A program made the position numbers and the translations under genes. Under the pieces are notes generated by a model, which saw only the letters and a list, made by a program, of their open reading frames with translations, was not told the origin of the DNA and searched no databases. Of a stretch of 64,000 nucleotides of DNA, positions 37,801 through 49,291 are shown in pieces; the stretch's first letter is position 1; every line of letters starts with the position of its first letter. The stretch comes from Zerene cesonia (Eukaryota; Arthropoda; Insecta; Lepidoptera; Pieridae), in contig NC_052118.1 in NCBI RefSeq assembly GCF_012273895.1, forward strand, positions 4,737,164-4,801,163, written 5' to 3'.

Positions 37801-40800
37801 TGTAATAGTTTTAACCGTTACTATATATTTCGTTTAAATTTCAGAGTCAGAGATGATATTGGGGAATTACCCTCTAATGAAAAATTTTCTTTAATACATA
37901 ATTCAGTTGGTATCGTGTTCCAAATTAAATACTTAAATATAAACGATACAGGAAATTATACGCTAATCGCAAAGAATAAGTACAACACACGTAATGTTAC
38001 TTACGACATAAGGCCAAAAGGTAAATAATTATCGAAGTATTCAATGTAAACTAGGTGACTAAATGAGAGATAAAGTCATCTATGTTTATACTTTGTACTA
38101 TGTATGTTTCATTTTGATTAATCATCACTATATGATTTTAGTATTTTACAAATACGAAAGTAACTCTGCTTCACTGTGCGCTACGCAATTACACTTAAAG
38201 TTCTGTACCGATTAAAATTGAAATTTTGTACAGATATAGTCTAGAACATGCTCTGTGTCAGGTGTCCCTTTTAATGAATAGGAACACCTTGTTTATTTAA
38301 GCGAAGTGGCGTAAAGAAAGCTGGTTTTTCATAATTAAATGTTCGGTGGCTGCAATTTCTATATAGAGAAGGTAGCATTTCAACACACCAAAATTTGTTA
38401 TTGACTTACAATTCAAGATGATTTGTATAAGAGTCTGTGATATTTATGACTTTTAATTTTCAGCTTCCCCTACTATCGAGTTTAATCTTAGTTCTAATAA
38501 GAGGTTCTTATCGGGCACTATTGCTACCTTAATGTGTACTGCAATCGGATATCCTGGGCCAACGATCACTTGGAATTTTACAAATGAAAAAGGTGAAAAA
38601 CAGTCCTTAGAAAAACAGGTACTGTTGCGAGAGAATTTTAAAAACAGGCTCATAGTGAAAGCTAATTTAATAACTATTTTTTATCCAATTTCATATTTAT
38701 TTATTTTAGGCCAGTAGTTCTGCAGTTTCGATTATCAAAACATCGTCAATACTACAAATTCCCGTTCGTACTTCAGGAAACATAACGTGCTATGCAACAA
38801 ATACTATTAATCACACATCTGTTTCTCGAAAGTTCCTTGTTTACGAAATAAACAATGGCTTTGGTGTTGCCAATAAAAACAATACTTGGTTCTCCGAGAA
38901 CGATAGAGTGATTTTAAATTGCTACGCTTCGAAGTATGAATTTTCAAATGTGACCTGGTTTGACGGCGGAGGAAATGATATTGCCGAAAATGGTAATTAT
39001 GTATGGTTTAATTTTACTGATTATGAAATTGCCGAATATGATTATTGCGTATGGTTTAATTTTATTGTTTGTTTTACGTTAATTTAATATGAAAATTGCG
39101 TAATTATTTATTTATTTTAGTAAAACTGCAAGAAACTCCGTACTCGTACGTTGCGCAGTTAATATTTGACAGTATATCGTTAGAGCAGGCTGATAATTAC
39201 ACATGTGCTGGATTGAAAAACAATGAAACAAGAGAAACATTCACGATTTCTATAACAGTAACAGGTAAATTGTTTACAATTATAATCTTAATTAAGATGT
39301 CGTCGTCAGATGTTTAAAATCGTTCGATTATATTCTAACTCGAAAGATTGAAAACTGTCGATAAAGTTGTGATCTGCATCATTTACTTACAATTTAACGC
39401 ATCATCTTTCGTTGGGTTATAATCTATCGAAGTAAAACCGCTAAATTACAATCTAATGCCGGTAACAACATCAACTGTCCGAAGGCAATTCTACTTGGCC
39501 GGTTTTTCAGTAGGTCGATATGTGACGACGTCAGCTTACGAGATAACAATCGCAGCTATTATGTATTATGACGAAAACTGTTTTGCAAGCGTTCGAAACG
39601 TCAAATTTATTTAGATCACGCTGGTGAAGACGTGGAAATGGAAATATTTTTCTTTTCCTTTTATTTATTTATTTATTTATTGATTTCCTAGATTTCCTAG
39701 TGTATTTTGTATATTAACAAAATACACTAGAAAATCTTGTACAAAGGAATTAAAATGCTTTTAAAAATTGTACAAAAGGCGGCATTTTGCGCTTTTTTTT
39801 AGTATGTATTTATACCTACCAATTATTTAATCATATACAGCACAGCGTTTACCCGAGATAAATGTTCCGAAATTGGATGAAGAAGACGTAGAAGTTATTC
39901 CATACCACCCAATATATCTAGTCTGCCAAGCAGATGCTGTGCCTCCACCTACAATCATCTGGAAAAAGGTAACGAAACCATCAATTATCCTCCTTATTAT
40001 TACTCATATAAGCAAATAAGTATAAAAAAAAATTGTCAGGAAAACACCGATAATATGTTAACATAAAGTATACTATCCATTTCACAGGACGGAGTCTCTC
40101 TGACAAACATAACTGATGTCGTTATAAAGACTGATTATTTAAATTATACAACGGTAAACTCGAGTATCGAAATCCATAATACAATGCAGACAGACGGACG
40201 TGTTGATGATAACAAGGGTAAATACGAATGTATTGCAGAAAGTCGTGGAAATACTCAAAGAAAAACGTATAATGTGTTTTTCAAAGGTAATCACCTTGGA
40301 ATATTTTATACCATTTGTAGGAAGGCTACTAGTTTGATGCAATGATACCACATTTTGTACATGAAATAAAATTGTCCCTATGCAGTTTTTCTCTCGAATA
40401 TTATATTTTTGTTATTTTCAGATAAAGTGACATACAAAACCACGTATACTATTTTAAGCGTAACTTGCGCTATCGTATTTATACTAGTCTTGTTAATTGT
40501 GTATCTGACGTGGAGAATACAAAAGGAGAAACAATTCAGGAAAGAATTAGCGGACGCTGGGCTATTGTACTTTAAAGAAGGCGTCCCGAAATCGCTAAAT
40601 CCAGACTTAGGTATCGATGAGCAAGCTGAACTATTACCATATGACGACAGATTTGAATTCCCGCCAGAGAAACTTGTGTTAGGTAATTATTGTTAAGATA
40701 TTTTACCGCAATATTCGAATATTTAAACAATTTGCACTTCACTTATTCGACTGAATCGAGTGCAGTGAAAACTGATTTACGTTATCTTTTGATGCAATTT

Positions 40801-43800
40801 GAGGTGTACCTACCTACGACAAACTACGTGTTGTCATTGCCAAGTTTCTATAATGCTTAATTAAACACGGAATTTTGTATATTGTATATTTTATATTATA
40901 TTTCATCAATATCCAGTTATGATTTTATCAAAATTTTAAATTGCATTTATTTTTAAATAGGGAAACAATTAGGAGCTGGGGCATTCGGTGTTGTATACAA
41001 AGCCGAAGCTAGAGGTATTGTTAACGCAGAAGAAACCACTACAGTTGCAGTGAAAATGGTAAAGAAAACAGCTGATAACATGTACATCAAAGCGCTGGCT
41101 TCAGAGTTGAAGATTATGGTGCATTTGGGGAAACACGTCAATATTGTTAACTTATTGGGAGCTTGCACGAAGAATGCCGGAAAAAGTAAGAATTTGTTTC
41201 GTTTAAATTTCAGCTTTTTGTGTCACGAATGAATTAATGTAGGGCAAATTTCAGAGAGACAAATATGAATTGCAAAGAGGTAAAAGTAAAAAAAGCGCAC
41301 ATTGCCTATTTCTATTAAAATTCATTACCAGAATAAGAAATTAGTGAATCATTTTATTTATTCATAAAGTATATTTAAAATATAGATTTATATAATTAAA
41401 TAGATACAAACTAGTAAAAATCAAGTGTACTTAGCTATATTGAATATTTGTAACACAAACTATTCATTTATAGGAGAGTTGATTGTAATCGTCGAGTACT
41501 GTAAATTCGGCAATATTCACAATTACATGCTGCGACATCGTGAGGTTTTCATTGATCAACTCACAGATAATAAAGAGAAAAACCTTGGCAAAGTGAACAG
41601 AGCTTTTTCCTGCAGCAGTGGAAGCAGCGGGTAAGGCATTTTAAAATTTTATACAAGTTAAATATTATTGTATGAGCACCTATTGATAAAGATAATATGA
41701 TGTAGATATAATCGCCATTATAATTTTGATAAATGTATGTGAGGGCATTTTAAATAAAAGCATATGTAAATTTTTAGGTTTTAATTTAAAAAGTAGTGTA
41801 AATTTAATTATCAAGATACTATATTACCCTTATTTAAATATTAATTTGTCTATAAAACAATTGTTATTTTTCAGGATGCATTCTGATTATTTCAGCTCGA
41901 ACAATACTCAAGTAACAGATCACACGTTTATAAATTCTGCAAATACAAATAGATCTGACAGAAAAGGTAAATTAACTCTTTATTGTGTGCTTTATCTTTT
42001 AAAACAACTACATATTTATATATTTTTATTAATTATAAATTCGAATAATTCAGTCTTTCTTTTTGTCACATCTGAACCACTGAACCTATTTCGATTGTGA
42101 GACCGAAATTATTTAATTCAATCGAACAATAAACCAACTCTTCACATTTGTTATGATATAATGATGACAGAAAATATACACTTAATGGCATTAAGAGCTA
42201 ACTGAATAGTTATTTTAAGTGGTTTCCTCTAAGACTGTAGTTAGAACATGTGTTATAAAGTTACAATTAAATAAAAATGTAAAATGGGTCCTATTTCATA
42301 TAATATAAGGGTTTTTGTTATCTAAGAACTTTTTAATTATCTTAATAGATTTATTTCCTATCTTTTCTACCTTAGATTTATATAGGTACCCATTATATTT
42401 TGTAGATTAAATGGTCTTTGTTATTTTGAGTACTTCTCATGCATAAATAATAATATGGTTATAAAATCATAAAACATTTATTTTGTATTTTATCAGATAA
42501 TGCAAATCAAATTCCACACGTGGAGTTTATAAAAGGTATATTTACTTTTATATTGTGTCGATGTCGCTTATTAAGCACTGTTTTGACTTTTACCGAAGTG
42601 TGCACTGATTTGTTTTATTACCTACCTTAAATTAATATTTACACTACGCTTTGTTTATGTGAGCACTTTATTTAATTGTTTAGTCAGAGAACACCAAGCC
42701 TTTCGCTTTAATATTTAATACAATACGAAAATCACTGGACTCATAAAAGCAATTTCATTCCAATATCCGTCTTGTACAATTGAATAATTCATGCAACAAA
42801 CTAACAACACTACCCATCAAACATGATATGCATGTTTTAATATAATGTTAGACAATTTGATTCAAATTTACAATATTGAATAGCATATCGGAATTCGTAA
42901 AAGAAATCGTACAAACTGAAACACGCACTGCCATTATTTTACGTCACGTCACGTTGATAAATATTTCTTTTTACTATTTTTAATATTAGTCAAGGGCAGT
43001 TCAAGTTTTGGTTGTTAATGTTATGTTGTAATAACATACGTAATCTGCTCTAATCTTCGTCGATGTAAGCAGTAAGGACTTTAACTAAACTTGCATTTCT
43101 GTCACTACAGCAATTATTGTTAACAATGTATATAATTAGCTGTTTTTAATAAATATAAACCTATAATTTTATAGTATCCGACACTGGTTACGTGCAACCC
43201 GAATGGAGATCAAATTACGAATGTGACTACCTTTACGAAGGGCGAAATCCAAGACCTCTAACCTCAAGAGATCTATTAGCTTGGGGATTTCAAATTGCAA
43301 GAGGGATGGAATATCTTGCCAGCAGAAAGGTATGATGATCTCATAGAAACGCCTTTTAATAATAATAGTTAAAATTTACTGAGTAGTGCATGTATAAGTT
43401 TTGATAAAAATAATTAAATTATGTTAATTAGTTTTTTTTAATGTATGAATATTGTACATTTCAGGTGCTTCATGGAGATTTAGCAGCAAGAAATATACTG
43501 CTTGCTGAGGACAATATCGTAAAAATTTGCGATTTTGGATTAGCGCGAAGTATTTATAAGAATGACGAATATCAGAAAAAGGAAAACGTAAGTAACTTAA
43601 CAAATATTAGTAGTAATGGGTAGATAAATTAGAACTAAAATTTAAGTAAATGGACACATGGAAATATCGAGAAATAAAAAGCAGAGGCTTTTTTATTTAC
43701 AACAGCGCCCTCTCAAGAGAAGTTGTAAGATATTTATTTGTAACAGTTATATAAAGGTTCATGTTGTGTAACCTTTCGGCCGCCAAGTAGTTATTATCAC

Positions 43801-46800
43801 TACCGTTAGATGTCGCCAGTCTGTCGAAAATTGGAGTGCTGTTGTTTTCCCGCCAAATGCATATTATGGTTTTTCCAGCTTTAATAAAATTTGATGTTTT
43901 GTTGTTTAGTCTTTTGTTACTTTTCATTAGATAAATTTTACCAAAAATTTGGTAGAATTTTTGTAACGATTAAAACATTTATGCATGCAATTTAAATTTT
44001 GTTTATAATTTTCAGAGCCCTTTGCCAGTGAAATGGTTAGCAGTGGAATGTATGACCGACCGTATATTTTCAACTCAATCAGATATATGGTCTTTTGGCA
44101 TCGTGCTGTGGGAGCTGTTTTCGTTGGCTAAAACACCATACCCAAATATTAGTCCAACTAACTTGCTTAAATGGCTTTTAGAAGGGTAATAATAATTTAG
44201 TTCTGTTGTTGAACTTTCAAAATCATTAATATAAAGAAAGCTTTAAAACGATACGATAATAATTTTAAACAAAAACACTTCCACTAAATGTCAAAACTAG
44301 ACCAAATTATGAATAAATGAAACGACTCGGAAGGCACCAGCTTTCAAATAAAAAAATCGTCAAATTCGGTTCACCCAGCCAACAATTGTGAGGTAAAACA
44401 CAAAAATAGAGTCGATTTGATATCTCCTTCTTTTTTGAAGCCGGTTGAAAATGGAATAAATCAAAATCTAATTGCTAAAACAATAGCAACAAGCCAGTAT
44501 TCTTAAGGTAATTTTCTATATTCTAGGCATCGATTGGAGAAGCCGACCTACGCGGACGACAGGCTCTATGACGTAATGTTGAAGTGTTGGGAACAGAAAC
44601 CCACCGCCAGGCCCTCCTTCTCGCAACTACAAGAAATACTCGGCTCCTTCTTAGAAGACAATGTTCGAAATGTAAGAAAAATATTGTTTTTATAATAAAC
44701 CACTATCCATTAACATTAACCATTCTATACCGAAATAAATAATGAATTGTATTCATGTTTAAATAGGATGTTGTTAATATTATATTATTCCGTTGCCATG
44801 TTGCATAAATTAACATGTATAGGCTATTTTCTTGTGTTTGATTTTACGCGAGTATGTATTTTCTCCCCGGTGTCTCCCCTTGGCCACGCTCGCTGTAAAG
44901 TGTTCGAAACGTCGGGTTAATAACATAATGAATAAATCGCGTTTGAAATCCGTTAAAAACTTTTTAATTTCTAAATGTATAGGCTACTTCTTTTAGGAAT
45001 TTACTCTTTGCATTGATCAATTGTTGTTATTTGAAAAATAAAACCCAAGGTGCTTCCCTATTCACGTATCTACGAATAAAAAAACAATTTATACATAAAG
45101 TTTATTATTAATCCTAATATGTATTATTACTAATATTTGGGATCTTTTGTTTATGGAAACTTGCATACATATATATGCTGTGTATTTGTATTCAACAAAC
45201 GACCAAGATAACAGTATCACTGGGTGTTCAGACTAGCACTTGCCTTAAAGTGATTTAAATATTAAACGCTTCTCTATACTGCACCACATATATTTGACTG
45301 GGGTATAGCGTACATTGAGTAAATTGGAAGATTAACATGTGCTCTTGGGATAAACCTTTTAAATAAACAATACATCCAAGTATATTTCTTACCTGTACTA
45401 GATATAGTGGCTATCTTAGTTTGTTACCTTTAATCGTTCTAGTAGAAAAAACACGATATTTGATCGCTGTGAGTAGCTGTTGTAAGTAAGACTGATTTCG
45501 ATATTTAATTTATGATTATTTGTTTAATACATATTTTCTTGTTTACCTAATAAGCAACGTTGTTATTTCTCTGAATATTCTTTACAGATTTCGTAGAATA
45601 ACAAAGTTCTCAGGCAATTATAAAATACGTTTACGGTACATTTTGCTTTATTATTAGATTCTCCATTTTACCTATATTGTGAACACATTCTTTAATATAC
45701 AAAACATCTAAATTTTTCTAAATGGTTAACGCGTGAGCGTAGAACTGAGGGGTCCTAGGTTCGATACCCGGTGGCGACGCACAAAAAAAAAATGTCTCGG
45801 TCTGGCAGGACACAGAAGGCTACCCTACTTGTACATAAAGAAAATCGATCAGTGAAACAAATGTATATCATCTGCCCCATACCCCAGTAGGGAATTTGGG
45901 ACTTCACTTTAAGTGGAGAAAAATTAAACAAATCAAAGATCATTAAAATAAAATCAACCGTTCTTGACTTGCACTAACACTGCTTTATTGTACATATGTT
46001 ACAGACAAAACCCGTTTTTCGTAACAACGCGTTATCACCAGTTGGAACTGGTTAGCAACTAATCGTCTTTGTTATAATTAGTATTTAATGAATTAGATAT
46101 ATTATGCGCCTTAAAAACTTGAATTTATTAACTGACGTTTTATTTTGGTCTATACTGATTTATATTTGAATGGGAAACGTGCTAAATTCAATTCTAGTAC
46201 TCGCCGGATAATGCCGCAGCACGTTGCTTGCTGGCTCGGCTCGTACGGCAGTTGACAACCAACCTACCACACTCGTCTAATTTAATACAAAAGTGTACAT
46301 ACATTCATAGTGACAATTTATAATATTATTATTTTGTATGTATTAAATAATCAGAATAAAAAAATGTATGACTTAATATTATAGTATATTAAAAAAAAAA
46401 CAGTATTTTATACTAATATAATACGCCTTAAAAACTAAAATATACTAATATTTGAGTTTTTAAGGCGTTTTGCCTAGTAAGAACTAGTTGTAATAAAAGC
46501 CTTTAGTTTCAGCTAGTTAAATAGAAAATCCCGGGACTTTACCAGTGTATTATAGATATAGTTTTGTAAAGAAAAAATAATATAATGGTTCTAATTAACA
46601 TTTACAGCATTACGTCGATTTGAACTCCGCATACATGGAGTTAAACGCGAAGTGTGAGGGCCAAGAGGACTATTTAGCTATGGTTTCGGCGCCCGATTTC
46701 AACAATCTCGTGACGCCGAGCCCTCATCATTATGTGAATGAAACCACGCAGTTCTTTCCGCCGACGCCTACGCAGTTACAGCATGGTACGTTACCAATTA

Positions 46801-48421
46801 AATATAATAAAATAGACTTTAAACCATTTTATTTTAACACTTAGTCTTAGAAGATGGCGCAACGAACGGAGAGGACTGTGTTAAAACAGCCAATGCAATA
46901 AAATAAATTTATATAATGGAATAATTATAATATATGTTCGTTATGTGCCTCACTATTCCCACGAATGTGTAAATGGGGTTTCATTTCTCAAAAGATATCA
47001 AAATTGAAATGATTATCAAGGACACGTAATTGCAAAGTTCCTGGGGCCTCGCACTGGTTACAAATATTTCGGTTTGTTGACATAAAAGTCGAGAAAAGTA
47101 AGCTTATTCTATGTAGTAGGTGATATTACATAGCAGGAACTAAACAAAATACCAAGAAACAATTAATTCCCACAAAAGTTCGTTTAAAAGTAGTCCCTTC
47201 TGTTTCGAAATTTCTATATAAAAGTGGATGATTTCACAGATGTTGTGGTTATTTACCAAAGTAAATAAGAGTGAAAAATAATTAATGAGAGTAATGTCAA
47301 TTAGATTAATTGGAAAACTGTTTTCCAATCATTGCTGCATTATGTACACTTTTTAATTTTGTAACTACAATATCATTTTATTATGGATATTAATAATACA
47401 GAACTTATAATGCTACGTAAGACTACTTCATTTTTTAGATATAAATCTACCAATATCTAAGTGGCAGATACAGCACATAAGATGATCGGTATTTTTACTA
47501 AAATAATCAACGAAACATCTTAGTTAAATTAAAAAAGAGCTTACAAAATGGACTTCTCGTCGTATCTATATGGATTATTTTTATTACAATTCGTGTTCTT
47601 GTTATTGAACAAAATTCCTCGGTAACAATTTCATCATATAAACGCATTTTTCCTTTTGTCAGACGAAACGGAAAATACGCCAGTCTGATCACGCGAAACA
47701 GATTCTTTCATACGGTAATAAAATGGTACAAGGCATGGTTGATGTAACTAACAACAATTTGTATGTCGAATGTATACTTTGTAGCAACCTAGTTATCTTC
47801 TTATACAAGCAAATACATTAATGTATGAAAGATGTGATTATTTAACAATCCAACAAAATACATTTCAATAAATTGTGTTTCTTTTGATCTTTTGCACATT
47901 TTTACCTATTGTTACTAACGTTTATGGATGAAATGTAAATGTTTGTTGACAACGCACGATTTTCATTGTATATTGCACGAGTATAATAACACGATAATGT
48001 AATACGAGATGTGTTTACAGACGACGAAGGCTACTTACAAATGAGCCCAGCGAACCAACGCATATTCAGTCCACGCGCTCAAGACACTAAATTTGATTTC
48101 GACGCTCGTAAATTGAACCCTAGAATGACCGAGGCAAACGGCCTCAGCTCAGAATCGACTCCGATGTTATCCCTTAACAACCTTCCAGCAAGGAGCGGAT
48201 CCGACTCTGACTACGACGGGAACTCATCCTCGTATATGCCCATGTGCCCTCGAATTGAAGAAGAATCAGATGACGTTTTCGAAGTCAAAGACTGTAATAA
48301 AAACACGAAAAACAGAGCAATAACTAATCCGACTTACATTGCTTTTAACGAGAATAAGAAGCCCCTAAACATTTCCAATAATTACATTAATATAAACGTG
48401 CCCAATGGTCTAGTCAAGTAG
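25842..48421 (+). CDS. Pvr: PDGF/VEGF-receptor-type receptor tyrosine kinase
   Basis: 24 coding exons, 1374 aa: 25842-25911, 32808-33161, 33247-33359, 34285-34408, 35064-35212, 36266-36425, 36836-36959, 37845-38020, 38464-38618, 38710-38992, 39121-39264, 39841-39968, 40088-40286, 40422-40682, 40961-41185, 41474-41630, 41875-41966, 42497-42535, 43175-43329, 43465-43587, 44016-44185, 44527-44671, 46608-46785, 48021-48421. Frames join at every junction and sum to 4125 nt. Residues 1-23 are a signal peptide. Seven Ig domains follow, the fourth without cysteines as in VEGFRs; exon 3 ([20 protein letters not shown]) is typical VEGFR domain 2. The TM segment is about 734-757. The kinase has GAGAFG (818-823), VAVK (Lys845), an insert of about 100 residues (about 912-1012), HGDLAARN (1039-1046) and DFG (1059-1061). 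The tail carries YLAM, YLQM and YMPM. Family knowledge: binds PDGF/VEGF-like ligands at the plasma membrane and drives Ras/MAPK and PI3K signalling in haemocytes and migrating cells. The acceptor of exon 4 could also be at 34282 or 34294, all in frame. Confidence 0.93.
28961..29279 (+). repeat. Diverged direct duplication in Pvr intron 1
   Basis: Segment 28961-29022 (TTGAAGCTTCCTAGATTAGA and preceding bases) resembles 29226-29279 (TTTGAAGCTTGCTAGATTGA) in the same order and orientation, with substitutions and small indels. Confidence 0.45.
32003..32059. repeat. Near-perfect 22 bp hairpin in Pvr intron 1
   Basis: TAGACGC (32003-32009) pairs with GCGTCTA (32053-32059). CCTCAGCCCTATTGC (32011-32025) pairs with GCAATAGGACTGAGG (32033-32047), with one G-T wobble. 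The loop is 7 nt, with a small internal bulge of G against TAAAA. It is shorter than a usual pre-miRNA. Flanking TTTGGTAGAAAG-like sequence suggests it may be part of a transposon. Confidence 0.6.
33360..34284 (+). other. Pvr: Intron 3 of Pvr
   Basis: The 925 bp intron holds an open stretch at 33654-33917 that begins at TTG and has no matching splice pair. The Ig-2 domain is complete without it, so I treat it as non-coding. Confidence 0.4.
35309..35476 (+). mobile_element. Retrotransposon tail, family C copy 2
   Basis: Same order as 15478-15634: ACTAATATTATAAAGCTGAA, AATCTCAGGAACTACTGGTC, GGGGCGGACCGCTAG. Inserted in Pvr intron 5, about 100 bp after exon 5, in gene orientation. Confidence 0.7.
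35611..36148. mobile_element. Foldback-like element with ~100 bp inverted arms in Pvr intron 5
   Basis: Left arm 35611-35710 (GGGAGATGAT ... GGTTCTTCAGG ... AGCTCTGGCAC) is the diverged reverse complement of right arm 36041-36148 (GTGCCAGAGAT ... CCTGAAGAACTA ... CATCTCCC). Between the arms, 35749-35806 and 35876-35935 form a direct repeat (ATGGCATGGTG ... AGCTGTGCAAAAACTATTAT against AGCTATGCAAAAATTATTC). No ORF is present. The structure fits a non-autonomous foldback or MITE-type element that has decayed. Confidence 0.55.
36465..36700 (+). mobile_element. LINE-like 3' fragment, family E copy 1
   Basis: GTTTGATTTTACACGAGTAT, a CCACGC segment, GCATTTGAAACGAAC, then AAAAAGTCTTTAATTTCTAAA. The same order recurs at 44830-44985 with GTTTGATTTTACGCGAGTAT, GTGTTCGAAACGTC and AACTTTTTAATTTCTAAA. 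Sits in Pvr intron 6. Confidence 0.5.
37435..37735. mobile_element. Retroelement fragment in Pvr intron 7
   Basis: Contains GTAAGCGATCACCACCACCC, CAGAGTTCGGTCCACAG, CAATCTTCTGTAGAGGAATG and GAGCATGCTCGACTTTCACA. The last resembles GAAGCGTGCTCGACTCCCAC near 24373. Mixed GC-richer pieces like these are typical of decayed LINE sequence; no reading frame survives. Confidence 0.4.
38980..39067 (+). repeat. Pvr: 48 bp tandem duplication across the exon 10/intron 10 boundary of Pvr
   Basis: ATTGCCGAAAATGGTAATTA starting at 38980 is repeated from 39028 as ATTGCCGAATATGATTATTG, and both continue GTATGGTTTAATTTTA. The period is 48 bp, 16 codons. In the second copy the GGTAAT donor has become GATTAT, so only the first copy can be used for splicing. 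Confidence 0.7.
39691..39736. repeat. 20 bp stem, 6 nt loop hairpin in Pvr intron 11
   Basis: CTAGTGTATTTTGT (39697-39710) and ACAAAATACACTAG (39717-39730) are perfect reverse complements around ATATTA. The pairing extends outward to GATTTC/AAAATC with one mismatch. A TTTA microsatellite lies just before it. Confidence 0.65.
42497..42535 (+). other. Pvr: 39 bp in-frame micro-exon of the Pvr kinase insert
   Basis: Acceptor TATCAG, donor G|GTATAT, both introns phase 1. It adds 13 residues containing NQIPHVEF. Because length and phases are symmetric it can be skipped without a frameshift. Confidence 0.65.
44320..44455 (+). mobile_element. Retroelement tail, family F copy 1
   Basis: GGCACCAGCTTTCAAATAAA ... 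AATTCGGTTCACCCAG ... TTTTTGAAGCCGGTTGAAAA. A related copy lies at 57275-57432 with GGCATCAGCTTTTAAAATAA ... AAATCGGTTTGTCTAG ... TTTTTGAAGTCGGTTGAAAA. In Pvr intron 21. Confidence 0.55.
44830..44985 (+). mobile_element. LINE-like 3' fragment, family E copy 2
   Basis: Matches 36465-36700 in order. The segment GGTGTCTCCCCTTGGCCACG and GTTCGAAACGTCGGGTTAAT are recognisable retroelement-tail sequence. In Pvr intron 22. Confidence 0.5.
45720..45920 (+). mobile_element. tRNA-derived SINE in Pvr intron 22
   Basis: The head TGGTTAACGCGTGAGCGTAG resembles a tRNA A box region, and GGTTCGATACCCGG is a B box. A short A run follows, then a body with CATCTGCCCCATACCCCAGT. A box, B box and fixed body make a pol III SINE, not a tRNA gene: no cloverleaf can be completed around the B box. 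Confidence 0.7.
46423..46468. repeat. Perfect 14 bp inverted repeat in Pvr intron 22
   Basis: ACGCCTTAAAAACT (46423-46436) and AGTTTTTAAGGCGT (46455-46468) pair perfectly around an 18 nt loop. A third copy of CGCCTTAAAAACT stands at 46107-46119. The hairpin ends 140 bp before exon 23. Confidence 0.65.
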
Positions 48422-49180
48422 ATATCTTTTATGACGTACTCTTGTACACATTTACAATACATATGTATGAGTATTAGAATTCATTCGTTGGTTTTGATCT
48501 CCTTATAATATTATCATTGAATACAAAATCTCATTACTTTTAATGTTTAAGCTATTTTTTATAGAAACTGCGTGTAACGGAATGAAAGATCCGTTTTCTT
48601 TTTATGTATGATTCTTAGTAATATGATACTAAAGATTGTTAATAAATAAATGAGTATTAATATATGTTGTTGTAAGTAATATTTTTTATAAAGTACAAAG
48701 ATTTATTTTAAACGTAGCATAAATATATAATTTAATATTTAAAGTAGTGTCATTACCATTACTTAAAATAGTCAGATAATTTCGCTTTCACTGGTATTTT
48801 CAGTATTTATGTACCAACCCCACCACCGTATATTTATTAATTACATAATTGTTAATATTTTTTCCATATTAATGATTTGCTATTATGCTATCATTCCTTG
48901 CTTCTATCTTGAGAATTTTTTAGTGAAAACATTTTTGCATTTACTAAAATTTTCTGTCTTGTAAACTTGATATTCAAGTTTTTATTTGCGCCGTGATAAG
49001 TTAGATGTATTGTTAAAGTAAATATAAGTTAATAGAACTAGTTTCATAAAATATGCATGTTTTCTGTTTCTGATGTTATTTGTGAGATTTTAAGTAAATA
49101 TAAGAATATTCTTTATGTATTATGTATTTATAAATGTGAATATTCTGAATGGAAAAATAAAGCATTGTTTTGAAAACTAA
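48422..49180 (+). terminator. Pvr: Pvr 3' UTR with poly(A) signals
   Basis: After the TAG at 48419-48421 comes AT-rich sequence with AATAAATAAA at 48641-48650 and AATAAA at 49156-49161. Either could be used, giving UTRs of about 0.25 or 0.75 kb. Confidence 0.55.
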
Positions 49181-49291
49181 TTTGACTGTGGAATATTATT
49201 CATTTTCTCCTGAATTTCTTTTCACATTTTTAATAAAATAGAAAATAGATTTGTTCTGTGTATTAATAGCGATTGTGCTCGGAAAAAAAAG

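Noticed and set aside
45720..45780. tRNA gene
   Set aside because: A and B box-like sequences are present but no cloverleaf or anticodon arm fits; it is the head of a SINE.
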